DNA of 64,000 nucleotides from Ligula intestinalis (GCA_036362985.1 JAYGXS010000001.1:72182652-72246651); one strand, 5' to 3'; counted from the first letter of the stretch, positions 20,304 to 32,099 are shown. Numbers and translations: made by a program. Notes: generated by a model not told the origin, from the letters alone.

Positions 20304-23300
20304 AGAGTGAAAAAGCAGAGTGACTCATGAACGTGCGTACAGTAGATTGCCTAACTCATGAATTTCACAAGGAAATCTCTGTTACGCGAAATCAGACCAC
20401 GCTGCTTCCACTCAAGTCTTACAACAATAAAGGAACAACTGTTCTTAAAATGAAGCCATATTGCAGTTTATGAGTTGCTATTACCTTCTTTGAGAATACT
20501 CGTTGTTAGATAAACGTAAAAAATCGGTGTGAGTAAACGTAAGTTTTAACTATACGGAAAGCCTGCAAAAAAAGACGAGGGAAAAATCGCACAAATTAAA
20601 ATCGTTTTGGAAAATTGCCCTTTAGTGGTTTTTTTTGCAGACATCATCTTCCACATTATGTGCAGTGTACCGTACGGCCGTTACCCAACACCTTAAATTT
20701 CGAGGATATATTTCAAAATGGGTTCACGAGAAATAAATGTTTTTTCTCCATTTTTATATTTTTTGAGATGCGTCGAACTAAGGCAAACAGATTTTCGCTT
20801 GATTGCGCCAAAAGAGACGTCACAGGATTCAGATAAGCTTAAAAGCTCACAGTTAGATGGCCCGGCCATCAACTAATAGAATTGTCAGGTGCAGTCGTAA
20901 GCGTATTAATAAGAGGTTTCGATCCGTAGCTTTCAATAGCGTAAAACAATTCCTGGATATCAAGGAACGTCGAATTTTGCCTAATTATGGCCTGTTTTCC
21001 TTCAATAAACAGGCCTAAAAGGAACTCTACTTCCGTAAACCGCTTTCTGTACCTCAAATTAATTCAATAAACAAGTTAACGGCCTCAAATATGTGCCCTA
21101 TTACCACCTCACTTTTTGATCTCGACATTTAATGCATCAAGCAGTCTACTGTGTACTTCGTTAAAAGAAAATTGCTCCCGTTTTGTCTGGAGTGGCATTG
21201 CGGCACTGCGGGTCCCATATGTAAAAATTGCCAACAGTTTGTTTGAATCAAATCCATAAACGTGGGCTTCCGGAACATTTCGCCATCTTATGCACGACTT
21301 TATTCTGTCTGACGTGACGGCAGTATATAAGAACACTGTTTTCGTGCTTTCGAAATAGAATCATCCACTTGTGGGGAGATGTGTCACTTGAAAGATTAAA
21401 ATAAAAAGCAACTAATGTAGCTCACCATGTGAGCTCATTTTACTTTTCCTAGTGCACTTTCGTGAATCGTCATTAAACGTCTCTTTGAACTTTAAAGCAT
21501 GCACTTTTTCGAGCAGCATTGTGATCATGCAAGAGGCGCACATTAAACGCTGGTAGTAGTCTATTATTTAAAGAATACTCTCACCAACACCAAATGGTAC
21601 TTAATGGCAAATGCGTCATTTCGTGAGCCGTGAATGAATATTTGCCATTGGCTGACCGGCAGCCGCCCGGGACCAATGATACTCCGAAGACCCGAAGCGG
21701 AGGCGTGGGTGGGCGATCGGTCGGTTGATGGGATTATTGGCCTTTTGGAATCTTAATTATTTTGCCGCTACACAATTTTGAACTTTCGATTGCGTCACAC
21801 CCGAAGCGATTTTGCCAGCGGATATTAGGCTTGACAATGAACTTCGGGCGCCACATGACGTCTGTCTGCGAGCTGAATAGGCCCGTCTGACTCCTCGTTT
21901 CAGCTATCACAACCACCCCTTTTCATCCATTAGAATTATTCCGTTCTAACAAAATGCCCAGACTGTGCTGATCCCACAACCGATATGCCTCTGCAAAAAG
22001 CCAAACGCGAACACTCGCCTGCCCAAACTCATTCCCTGTGTGTCCTATTTTTGAGCTGTGCCCTCAAAACCAATTATGTATTCCATTTTCGCTTGCTCAC
22101 AAGACTTTTAAGGTGAATCTCTCAGGAGCATGTTGACAGTGGCTTGTACTACGTCACCAAACACTTGACGTAACCCATGATTTACCAGATACAACATTTT
22201 TCAGGTCAAAGTCTAAGAAATGTAGGACGTCACCCACTCCGTCTGCTGGCTTTTTGAGCTCATCATCTCACATAAGCATTCTCTCATGCGTTTTAGTCGC
22301 TTGTTTTTCATAGACAGACAGTGAGTCACTTTCTCAATAAAAAAGTTCTTGTCTGCGAATCTCGGAAAATAGGCCTTAAATTGCTAAAATTCCCTGATGC
22401 CTCGTAAATAAGTCCAGTCGCGTCGGTCAATTGAAAAAAAGATGACCTTGATTTAAACGAGCATCAAAAACTACTGGAAATAGTATTATTTTGATTATAG
22501 ATAGCACTGTTTGTCGAAAAACTGAAATTTGCGCCAGACAAATCCAGAAAATTTCCCTGTATCAGCAATCCCGTGTCGTGTCTGCTTCCTGGAAATCACC
22601 TCTTTGTTTCTGCAGATCCTCGATTTTTTTACCTGGAAGGTATCTTGAGCTCTGGTAACGACCTTCGGGTTAGTTTTAAACTACCGATTAGCTTTTTGGT
22701 TTGATGAACTTTATGTATGAATCTTCGATCGACCGAATTGCCGTTCGTCTATGTGTTTTTATAATGCTGTAGGTTAAGTATGTTCCCCATTGTGCTTCTA
22801 TGGCCCGTAAGCAACGCTATTTAGAATTTCCTATCAAGCAATTTATATGAAAAGTTCACTTCCTAGCAGTTACTTCCCTCAACTTTCGTATTCTCTTTGT
22901 TTTTCTCTAACTCACTTACTTCCAGGTACCCATGCTGTTAGGTCAAACAAATTCGATCAACCGCATTAAACTCGCCGTAAACTTAAGTTTATTTTCGAAA
23001 TCAGCGTGAAGCTACCAAAAATCACTGCGTTAAGCCATCTTGTAAAAGTTGGACTTTGGCTCGTTTTATTTATTTTCCTAAATATGTGTTCCTTATTTGC
23101 AATTCAGTAACAAGGGTGACTGTTTCGTTTGTAGTGTACGATTGTTCATTTCCTCCCGACGTGCGGTCCACGAGTAAGAGGGATCTCGCGGTGAATAGAG
23201 CTGACTGTTTGTCGGCCTTTTCGAAGGTACCTCAGTGTTAATTGACAGAGGGGCTTACAGTGCACCAAGAGAACTACCTAACTCCGCATGCGGCATGCCG

Positions 23301-23679
23301 ACCTTTTGTTGCCTCGATCTTAATCACATAGTATTACTAGTCATGTGAGCAGAGACCCAACGGCACAAGTTTTGCTCACCCTTTTCCAAAGTCTTTTATG
23401 AGCTTAAACAGGCGTTTGTTGTCCTTGACGATAGGCTAAACTCTGACTCCCTCTTTTGAACTCACCAACGTTTTGCAAATATTTGCTACCCACCGATTCC
23501 TCCCCATAATAAGGCCCCCTCGAACGCTCTAGTTAAGCTTTATAGAGTGCATCGCAATGTTTCAGTTGTGGCTTAGGCGGTGTGTTGGGTAGCTCAGTGG
23601 GCAGTGTTGTCTTTAGAGGTCCTTTTTGCCTTTGACTTATAACAATAACCTACGTTTACCTTTTTATTAACCCGACTTT

Positions 23680-23790
23680 CCATTTATTCGTTAACTTTCG
23701 CCGATATAAGGTCGAATTTCCATTTTTCGTTAAATTCCGCCAATGTAACGTTGAATTTTCCTCAATAAACATCAGTTGCCTGAGCAACAG
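23680..23790 (+). repeat. Imperfect tandem repeat, ~45-bp unit
   Basis: The pattern 'TTTCCATTTTTCGTTAA.TT.CGCC.ATAA.G..GAATTT' repeats about 2.3 times with drift. Confidence 0.5.
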
Positions 23791-23843
23791 GAGTGTATGT
23801 TGACGGATTTCATTCTATTTAATACATTTAAACGAATATAAGT

Positions 23844-23896
23844 CTTTAGCTCATAAGTTTGGTTATACAGTTTGGTTGTACAGTCTTATGAGCTAA
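23844..23896. repeat. Hairpin with duplicated loop
   Basis: CTTTAGCTCATAAG and its reverse complement CTTATGAGCTAAAG flank a loop made of two near copies of TTTGGTTATACAG (the second reads GTTGTACAG). Confidence 0.65.
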
Positions 23897-24170
23897 AGCC
23901 TATCTTTGCAGAGTGTTCAGCATTTGAAATCAGCACTTGTGAATTGTAGTTACCAGTACTTGAACCTCTTGAATTTAATATGTTTTTATCACTTCCAACG
24001 CAATTATATATTCATTAACACCCACTACCAAGAATTACAAGTTTGACCACAAATTATGTTAGACAGTTGGGCGGGCGAAATAGATATTTAGACGGCCCTA
24101 CAAGACAGTTTTGCCGTTCAGTGTAACGTAATCTATTTCCTTTGCTTCCCCCCCCCGTTCCACCCTGTAG

Positions 24171-24862
24171 TTCAGCCGCGGAACAATGACTTGGAGTTCT
24201 TATACACCCTAATGGACCCTCCACCTTTGAGCTCTATGGATTACACCGGAAAGACCATCCGTACCGTGGAGAGCAGCAGCAGCAGCTTGCTGTACAAGAA
24301 CCACCAGCCACGCAAGCACCGACGCTCAGGTCTGCGAGAAAAGCGACGTTCACTTTCGGCTAACAACCTGCGGACGGTTGCCACCGCACCCACCAGCGTT
24401 GCTCAGACAAATTTTGCTCCTGCCACGGTTGATACTGTTCTCCGAACGGTAGGCGCCCCATCTGCGATGTTAGAAGTCCCGGGGGCAGCCGGGAGTCTGA
24501 CTTCCCTGTGTGACCTATCGCTCTATCCGCCGGCCGCTTTTGAGGTGCACTCCTGGGACCGTATTGGCATTTTCCCGTCGAATTTCTACGACTTTGCCAA
24601 GGACGAACTCAGTACAATCTACGCCTCCACCTCCTCCCTCTCCTCCACCGCACTGGCCTCCTACATGGAAATGGTCTCTAACTCTCCCGCCGATTCTGCG
24701 ACACACAAACCGGGCAAGATACCAACTGTACTTTTCAACTCACCTCTCATGAAGGGCAAGATTGAGGCGGCGGTGCTTGCGCGCTGTCCGACTCAGGAAG
24801 TCCAGTTAATCTACTTTTCCAAACGGAAAAACTGTCCACAGGGCTATAGTAGTCTTATTCAG
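24171..24862 (+). CDS. Inositol polyphosphate 5-phosphatase, SKICH-domain exon
   Basis: Spliced from 12546 in matching phase. In INPP5K/INPP5J the C-terminal SKICH domain recruits the phosphatase to membranes and partner proteins. The exon opens QPRNNDLEFLYTL, fitting the first SKICH strands together with the end of the previous exon. It then carries an unusual ~95-residue Ser/Arg/Ala-rich insertion (SSSSSLLYKN, RKHRRSGLREKRRSLS) before resuming with FEVHSWDRIGIFPSNFYDFA, which matches the family's 'W.WIGLf' core. It closes with EVQLIYFSKRKNCPQGYSSLIQ, matching the usual '..LcYys.....vlG.S..fq' end. The donor is CAG|GTAAAC at 24863, phase 0. The insertion includes an RRSLS-type basic/Ser motif that could be phosphorylated (inference). 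The 231-codon open frame starts with a non-ATG codon, as expected of an internal exon. Confidence 0.75.
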
Positions 24863-25090
24863 GTAAACTTGCAAATTCTTACCTGAAACTTTGTTTTTAT
24901 TTTATTTTTTAAAGTAGTTCTGTGCTTTTTTCTTTCATTTAAAAGGGGTCCCTGCAGGGAGCTTTCTCTGGACCATTTCGCTTTACGAAGGTTTTGTCCA
25001 TCCTAGATGACATTTGCTTTAGACAGAATGGTAGATCGGTTTGCATTTATATTGAAGCCGCCTGTTAGCTCCCCTTGCCATCCAAAAATA

Positions 25091-25151
25091 TTGCATCGGA
25101 CACTGCGCAGCCGTTAAGTGCTTGTTGCAGACGATGGGAAATAGAAAGCCC
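25091..25151 (+). repeat. Source copy of a 57-61-bp segment duplicated downstream
   Basis: TTGCATCGGACACTGCGCAG to ATAGAAAGCCC recurs at 25654-25714 with a single difference (GCAGACG versus GCTGACG). Confidence 0.85.
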
Positions 25152-25606
25152 TTCCGACAGCCATACTGGCTGTGTAAGTACCGTGTGTCTCATTGTCTGT
25201 GTTGAGAAACTGTTTGTTTCTCGAAAAGCGCTTCTATGAACAGTTTTATGCATTTTGGCGTTCATTTTGCTGTTAGGGCTTCCTAATCTTTCTTTGCTGC
25301 GCCAGTATTTCCGCACAACAGCTCACTCTACTTCTTGATTGTATAAAACTACTTGTCAACAGTAGTTCCTCATCGAGAGAAATCTGATCCAGTAAAGTGA
25401 ATAGGAATGTCAGGAAGGAAGCGCACACCTGCGGTTCTGGCCATTTTGTAGACAGTTGCTTCGCTGGACCAAAGGTAACGCAACAAGTAACCATTGATCT
25501 GTCTCCGGCCTTGAAGGTCGTCAACCACCGAGAGAGCTTAGTGTACGGATTTTAATCAAGGTAAGGTAAGGGAATAGGCACCATTTAAAATGTATCACTA
25601 GGCCAA

Positions 25607-25759
25607 CCCGCTTTTCTTGCTGAACAGGTAGAGCTAATAATGTCAGGCTTTTATTGCATCGGACACTGCGCAGCCGTTAAGTGCTTGTTGCTGACGATGG
25701 GAAATAGAAAGCCCGCTTTTCTTGCTGAGCAGGTAGAGCTAATAATGTCAGGCTTTTAT
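25607..25759 (+). repeat. 48-bp direct duplication flanking a 57-bp templated insert
   Basis: 25607-25654 and 25712-25759 are the same 48 bp (CCCGCTTTTCTTGCTGA.CAG to GTCAGGCTTTTAT) with one mismatch. The 57 bp between them copy 25092-25148. Short matches at the joints (TAT on the left, CCC on the right) suggest template switching. Confidence 0.85.
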
Positions 25760-25792
25760 CCTGAACTCCTTGCGTTTCTTCTCTTTTTTCAG

Positions 25793-25822
25793 CTTGACGA
25801 TTCACCTGTGGATGAAATTTGA
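25793..25822 (+). CDS. Probable terminal exon of the 5-phosphatase (LDDSPVDEI-stop)
   Basis: After acceptor CTCTTTTTTCAG the phase-0 reading continues from ...GYSSLIQ with LDDSPVDEI and a TGA at 25820-25822, a short acidic tail. Immediately after the TGA is a strong donor-like TTTGAG|GTAAGT, so in another splice form the exon could be internal in a different frame (LTIHLWMKFE). An alternative terminal exon in the same phase is at 29012-29116. This is an inference from phase and acceptor only. Confidence 0.4.
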   Translation, partial: LDDSPVDEI

Positions 25823-26956
25823 GGTAAGTATACCCGCATAGCATCCTTTTTGTTCATCCTTTCTGTCCACCTCGATCACGCAGTTTGAATTGGGAACCCA
25901 AAACACCAACTATTTGATGTCGTGTTCCAAAATCTCGCATCCTATCAGGCAGTACGAAGCAACATCAGCGTTCAGCCTTTTATCAGGGTGGGATTATTAT
26001 TCATCACGCTTTTCAGTGACTCTTCACCGTCCGGGTTGCAGGATGGAACACCCTCCTTCCCTTTTGCTTTAGGGTGGTATGTTATAGCCCTCCTAGGCAA
26101 GTGCATAGTAACGGGCACCCACTAATAGGTGTGTTGTCGGCCTTGGATTGATGAATTATCACTCTGTGCTGGGGTTCATGGCGTGTTTTGGTTGGACTGC
26201 ACCGCATCCGTGCAAGTTCTTGACCGTCATCGTGTATAAGTGGGGCATTCTATACAGAGGAGCTCACGTCACATTGGCCGGTGCTATCGAATTGCCTCGC
26301 CCGTCGACCGATGAACAGGTGTAGGCCGCTGGTGCCCGAGAGGGAGAAAGACGAAATCGATGCTGTGGTCTCCTTCCTCCGCCCTGGCAATCCAGACACT
26401 TCACGGTGTAACGTGCCTGAAATTTCTGACGTTGTTAAGGTCAACTGGTGGGCCAACTGAGTCCTAAGCAGGACTGAGCGTCAAAATCCAACGGTATCTC
26501 ATTTATACGGTCTTTAACTCACCCTCTAATGTTCATATAGTTTCAAATGGAATCTAAAAAGATCTGTTCCGAAGGATTTTCTCCAAGTTCGCCTATTAAT
26601 TTCCTTGAAAATGAGACAAAACTGGCTAAAACTGGTGTTCGTATACCAAAAAGTGTGAGGAGAATGCTGGGGGACCCATTGGAAAGCCGAACCCCTGTCG
26701 GGCAGTGGCACAAGATCGGGCTTCTATCTAGTATCTGTGCTCTCAGTATGCTAAAAATGTATAAAATTAATGCTACTGATTGCCTGTTGTTTGTTCGTGA
26801 ATATTACCCCGTTGTACTGCCGTAGCGGATGGATTTCAGTTCAAATGTCCTTAGCAAGTTTCGGGCCGAGTCTGAAAAATGTCTGTTTCGAAACATTTCC
26901 TCCAATTTTGCGGAAATGGAACGGCATACTTTAAGGCATTATCTCCTATGTGCGGT

Positions 26957-26993
26957 CCGCGCCCCCCCCCCCCTCCCTCCCTCCTGGATATTT
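26957..26993 (+). repeat. Poly-C/pyrimidine tract
   Basis: A run of 13-14 C's is followed by CTCCCTCCCTCCTGG; the other strand could form a G-quadruplex. A poly-G of ten lies 115 bp on. Confidence 0.7.
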
Positions 26994-27679
26994 GGTTCGT
27001 GCGCACTTACGTCATGCCGAACACACGTACATCGGCCATTTACTTTTGTCCGCATCCGCAATCATATCGGCTTGGTTCAGCCACCGGAACACTATAGGGG
27101 GGGGGGATTGTGGTAGCTGATGTGTGTGCAGGCTTGCTTTGCTTTCAATACGTCCACGCGTTAGCCGCCACTGCGTCCTCGGATCCGTAGTGGCCGGACC
27201 ACTTGCGACTGTCGAACTATCGGCTTACTGTTACGATAGACGACGACTGCAGCTAAGCCGGAAGTGGTCATTCTTATCCCATTTGCTTCTGTAAGCATTC
27301 CTTCTCTGTTTTTTTATCTCAGAAGTGTAAATTATTACTTTGTAGCCTGCACAAAGAACTATAACTCACTGTCAGCATATTCTATTGCTGCCCTTTCATT
27401 CCCCTACCCTTTTGTTATTCTAGCTGCAGGCAGCCCTTGGATGTTATCCTTCCAAGTTTTCGCCACCTCTTTAGACGTTGAATGCTCATACTCCAGTGGA
27501 ATTTCGCACAAGAGTATATTTGATCTTCTCGCGCAGTGCTATCCCCTTGGATGAATTGTCTTAAGACTAGCCACTGGTAGAAAAACAGGTCTGGATGATG
27601 ACTTGTATGTTCGCCTAAGCAGGACACTGAAACAGGAACCGCCCATAATGCATGTGACTTTGCTCCGAATTCCGCAAAA

Positions 27680-27865
27680 ATTAGGTTTAAACTTATGGTG
27701 AGGATTAGAGTTAAGTTTTAGGTTCAGATTAAGGTCAGTGCTCGGGTTAGAGTCAAGATTATGTTAAGGGTCGGCGCTTAGGTTCGTGTTAACTGTAGGG
27801 ATTTAGGCTTAGGGTTGAGATCAAGGTTACAGTCTAGTTTTATGTTAGGGTTGAGACACGGACAC
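27680..27865 (+). repeat. Degenerate interstitial telomere-like tract
   Basis: Repeated drifted GGTTAG/TTAGGG-like words (ATTAGAGTTAAG, TTTTAGGTTCAGATTAAGG, TCGGGTTAGAG, TTAGGCTTAGGGTTGAG, TTATGTTAGGGTTGAG) run over about 185 bp. The flatworm telomere repeat is TTAGGG. This looks like an old interstitial block. Confidence 0.55.
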
Positions 27866-29011
27866 ACTTACCCTTCCTGAAATTCATCGCATGACCACCT
27901 ATCTCAGGTCGTTGCGGCTTTTCTGTTCCCGTTTCCTGTTTAGGCGACTATACAAGCTATCCTTACCGTAAAGCAATGCATACACTACTGTCGCAAACTT
28001 AACGTCTCCTGACAAACTTCAAACCTTTCCTTCAACATCTTCACCGTTTATCCCTTATCCTGCTGTCAGTTCCTCGGACACAGCGTCATTTGTCGTATTT
28101 CATGAAACAGTAACTGAACTCTTCAAATATGACATCGGTTAGAAAGGGTTACTTAAAATGGCTACTTAATTAGTATTTGCGTTTCCATTTATTTTTAATG
28201 CACTTACTAGTCCAAACATATTTTTTCTATAAATCACGCAGCCATTTTGCAGGAAATTCCGCCTTTTTCGTCTTTCTACACGAAGAAAGGATACCTTCCA
28301 ATTTTAAAAACCTCTTTACTTACCGCATAATTTAGAATCTGATTCGTCAGTGCATTTGACTTTCAGTTTTCCGAACTACATGTTCTACACTATATTTACT
28401 CTAAATCATGCATTCCCAATGCTATTAAGAAGCTGCCACACTTACTCATCAAATTGTGCAATGGAGATGGGCCGTGTTGTACACTTCATAAACAGACGGC
28501 TACAATGCTATTTGGGCATTTCCTGGCCCTGTGTAAAATGTCTTAGACCGACAGATACCCTTTCTCTGATTAGACACTTTAGGAACGTGGTTTTTTTATC
28601 AAAGGAGTCTAAGAAAGGTTATTATTTTACATATTTCCAACGAAATAAACTTCGAGCTATGAGGTCAGCAGAAATCACTGGGGAAACTGCACGCTATCTA
28701 GGTAGTCATCTTTGGCGAGTGGTTTTGCCAGCGGTTGGGCAAACGTGCATTGAGGAGGCAGCAGCCCGGTGTGACTGGTAGGCTGTATGACCCTCAGTAT
28801 TACAATCCCACTTGCGTAATTCTTTATAGCCGAAATTACGTTTCACAATTTCAATCACCGTTTCACGCTTTATCATCTCCTCCCTTGTTTGTATTTGTCA
28901 CGCGCTCTACCACAGTGCATAGAAGTGTTTGACCGTCATGAGCATACAACTGTCTGGTTTGACCTCCTGAAGTTTTGTTAACTTTTTCACTTTTCGTGTT
29001 TCATTGTACAG

Positions 29012-29116
29012 AATTCTCTGATGGGCTCCGTGAATCAGCCGTTGTCCGAGGTTTCTGAGTCTGCATCGCTCCTTCTTACCAATTCCGGCGACTCCCTGTC
29101 TTCATGCTTATCATAA
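29012..29116 (+). CDS. Candidate terminal exon, Ser-rich 34-residue tail
   Basis: After TTCATTGTACAG the phase-0 frame reads NSLMGSVNQPLSEVSESASL and then LLTNSGDSLSSCLS before TAA at 29114-29116. Composition is coding-like and the acceptor is good. It could be an alternative last exon of the phosphatase gene (phase fits the donor at 24863) or belong to another + strand gene. No family recognised. Confidence 0.3.
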   Translation, partial: NSLMGSVNQPLSEVSESASLLLTNSGDSLSSCLS

Positions 29117-29816
29117 TCTGTATCGGTCAAGGTCTAATTTGATTCTCTTATCTCAACGCTCGCTTCCGATGTCTCTACTGGGCATTACTCAAAATATATA
29201 TGCATATATCTGCTCCTGTTGTCTTCACGCCCAAACTGCCGTAGAACCACCCGCGTCCTATCATACGAGATAAGATTACAACAAACGACTAATGGTTTGC
29301 TGTGCTGTTAGACACGACTTCTTTTATTCTTTTGCCAGTAAAGTATAAAAAATGAATATGTCGAATTCATATCTTTTTTTTCTTCGCTGTTGCGCCTACT
29401 CTCTGTTAAGACACATTATCTCGACAGGCTAGGGTCCTGGGGCTGTACCGTGCGAGATTTTGCCAAACTTAGAGTGTACAAAATGCACTAAAGGTTCTGA
29501 GGACTATGACCCTCCCTGGTTAGGCTGTTGTGAATGTTTCACTCAAACCGAACTTTGTTTTATCAGAATGGTGCGAACGAAGCTCGTTCAAGTAATGCAA
29601 CTGGGGAGAATGTTCAGAGTTAGGATTAATATTTAAGCCAGGCAGGTCACGAGCCGACTGAGTCTGCATGTTACCGGTATTTTCATCATTAGTCTGTTAT
29701 TTGGCTCTTTCTACTGCAGAAAAACGTGCGAAATCTAGTAATGGTCGCAGAACTCAAAAATCAGTAGGTGACAGTAAAATGCGGCTGATAATGATTAGAG
29801 CGCTAAAAGAGTGCAG

Positions 29817-30086
29817 TTTCCACTCCCTGCTTTAGGTTTACTAGAAGTATGTCTCTCCGGTACGAATGGCGAATTGCTCATAATTTTTACTGAACATGCG
29901 GTAGTCATGACATCGAAGTCGGCTGTCTCACATCGTCGTTGTTGCGACCGTAATCTCCATTCTCTGATCCGCAGCCGCCTCCATAATACCAGGCACACCG
30001 GTGACCTTGCCTACACCTGTGTCTTCATTCCCCGTGACTCCGACCAGGCACCAAGCTCCCTGGCAAACTTTCCTCTAAGTGAAACT
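29817..30086 (+). CDS. Unidentified exon, 90 codons
   Basis: The block is bounded by acceptor AAGAGTGCAG and donor AAACT|GTGAGTAG, phase 0 at both ends, open throughout. The peptide begins FPLPALGLLEVCLSGTNGEL, continues LIIFTEHAVVMTSK, then a basic stretch (SHRRCCDRNL) and GDLAYTCVFIPRDSDQAPSS. Codon use is unlike the flanking AT-rich DNA. I do not recognise the family. The exon at 31881-32021 is also phase 0, so the two could join. Confidence 0.4.
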
Positions 30087-30309
30087 GTGAGTAGAAACCG
30101 TTTTGATCGCTCTCTAAATGCGAACAATCGAGAAGCTTAGACTATACGCCCATAATTACCTAGTTCTTTCTGTACTTCATGAACTTAGTGAGGGCAACTT
30201 CGTTTGTGAAGCTCAGCGTTAAAAACTTGCGTGCTACAAGGTGTCAGACACGTGGAGAAATGCCTCTAAAGAGCAATCACTCTGGTATATTGGTGCAGGC
30301 GATAAGACA

Positions 30310-30376
30310 ATGATCCGATGGTTTAGACATTGGACTTCTAACCAACAGGTTGGGTGTCCGATCCTCAGTTGGGACA
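30310..30376 (+). repeat. tRNA-derived SINE head (Arg-UCU-like)
   Basis: GATGGTTTAGACATTGG is a good A box, TTGGACTTCTAACCAA an anticodon arm with loop CTTCTAA (anticodon TCT), and GGGTGTCCGATCCTC a B box. The acceptor ends (TGATCCGA / TTGGGACA) pair badly and no CCA or terminator follows, so this is a tRNA-like SINE or pseudogene rather than a working tRNA. Confidence 0.55.
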
Positions 30377-31880
30377 CTATCTGGAGTTGGATGTGACTGA
30401 CTACTGACGGCTAATAAGCTAGAAATTGTCATTCCAATCTCCCTCGACTTTTTAATGTCATTCCGCTAATGTCAATCTTTTAATCATCTGGGGCCAACCA
30501 AAAGACTTAACACTGCTGGAAGATTGAGTTCTGGTATGCAGGTCTGAGACACACTGGATACGGATTAGAGAACTGCGATGTCAGTATATACTGCCGGCCA
30601 GAGTTAGACAAAAAAAGTGGGTTTGGGGTTTGCAAGAGCAGCGGCCAGTGACAATAAACTCATCTGCGTTTGTAAAAGGGCAATACCATTCTGTATATTG
30701 ACAGATCTTGGAAGTCAGATCTCCGGGAGAAAACAGTGCAATTTCGTAGCTCAGTAACCTGATCAGGCAGTTCGTTAGTGGTGCATTAACTCGGCTATCA
30801 GTGTTCCGAACTCGTCTGACTCATCGCCGGCGCCTTAATGGTGAACAGATAAAGCCTGGTAGCGGTGGACTCGTAGTTGACCCTCGCCCCACCCAACAGT
30901 TAGTGATAGTTGACAATCAAAACATGTCGCACATCAAGCTACCTCAAAACTCTGTAGGTAAGAGTCAGGTAAACAAATTTTAATGGTAACCATTAAGTAA
31001 TGACGTTGCAACTGAAGAATAAACCGCAGGAGTTGACTTCGTGGAAGCACATTAGTGGAAAGCCGGTCAAGTCGGAAATACGACGGTGAAGACTGCCCAC
31101 AACATTTGCATACATTCTCAGTGTTTGCGCCATTTTTTATTAACTTGCAAATATCGCAAAACTGGAACAAACTTCTCGGTCACCATTTTACTTCATCATA
31201 CTCTGCTCCCTTGACCTCTAGACTATCTGTCTTCCAATGTGAGTCGAGGATTAAAAGGCTCGATAGTATTTTTTGTCTGGCCGCCACAAGCACACTCGTC
31301 AAGGCCATGTCAACGCGCCAGCCCGCTCACTCAACTCTTGACACTCAGACTAATCGCACGCATGACCCTGACTGACAATCTCTGGGACCAATCCATCACG
31401 TGAGCACCTCAGTCAATCGGCTCGTGGCATGAAACTACCGATAATAGGTCGACATATTACGGAAATTTGTTCACCTTGCTTGCTTACTTACGTGCAAAAT
31501 GCGCACATGTCCACAAACTCCCTTTGTGTCGCAGGGAGCTTGTTCAATTAAATGCATTGGTGCTGGTGGGCTATAACTGTGTTTAAAAAGTTAGTCGCAG
31601 GTAACGTCAGTGGTCTATTGCAATGTACGTACCGTATGTATATGCAACTATTTCTAACGTAAAACTCTACGTATCTATTTGGCTGTCCCACCTGCCGATA
31701 ACGAGTCGATATATGCATGTTTCAGATGTGCAAAGTGCAAAGTTTACTTTGCCGAATTAGTTCTACACTTTTACATGAACGCGTGATTTACGTGCACACA
31801 GTAGTTCTGACGTGAGTCTCTGAGAGGCTCATCCCCTCGTCTATTTGATTTTCTGTAGTCTTTCGTTTACTTTTGAACAG

Positions 31881-32021
31881 TTCGTGGCCACCATTTTGTT
31901 TTTACGGCCTCCAGCACACTCTAAGATGTATAGCATGCACAGACGGACTGCTCGGTTTAGTCAGCTACAGCACATGAGCCCGCCCCCGGTAGTGGAGACC
32001 TTGGCTTTTCACCGGGCCCAG
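31881..32021 (+). CDS. Unidentified exon, 47 codons
   Basis: Acceptor CTTTTGAACAG and strong donor GGCCCAG|GTGAGTG, phase 0 at both ends. The peptide starts FVATILFLRPPAHSKMYSMH, continues RRTARFSQLQHMSPPP and ends VVETLAFHRAQ. The upstream polypyrimidine tract is weak; another acceptor (TTTCTGTAG at 31859) would extend it in frame. Family not recognised; probably the same gene as 29817-30086, which is inference. Confidence 0.35.
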
Positions 32022-32099
32022 GTGAGTGAAGGAGACTGCCGCATAACTGTGTAAGTCCACTATCGCTATAAACTAATTCTCTTTTAAGTCACTGTGGGG

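Larger units (their letters stand above)
18140..24170. other. Remainder of phosphatase intron, no gene seen
   Basis: About 6 kb with scattered short frames and no splice-bounded exon. It contains a G-rich run (20281-20303), an imperfect direct repeat (about 23680-23790) and a hairpin (23844-23896), listed separately. The end is a C/T-rich acceptor (CCCCCCCCCGTTCCACCCTG TAG). Confidence 0.5.
25823..29011. other. Intergenic or intronic, no gene seen
   Basis: Contains homopolymer C and G tracts (26957-26984, 27099-27109) and a degenerate telomere-like tract (27680-27865). The frame at 28350-28781 has no recognised domain. Confidence 0.45.

Noticed and set aside
23585..23625. tRNA-like A box (TAGCTCAGTGGGCAG)
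   Set aside because: No B box at the right distance and no cloverleaf can be drawn.
28350..28781. 143-codon plus-strand frame
   Set aside because: No splice borders, domain or codon bias; probably chance in unmarked DNA.
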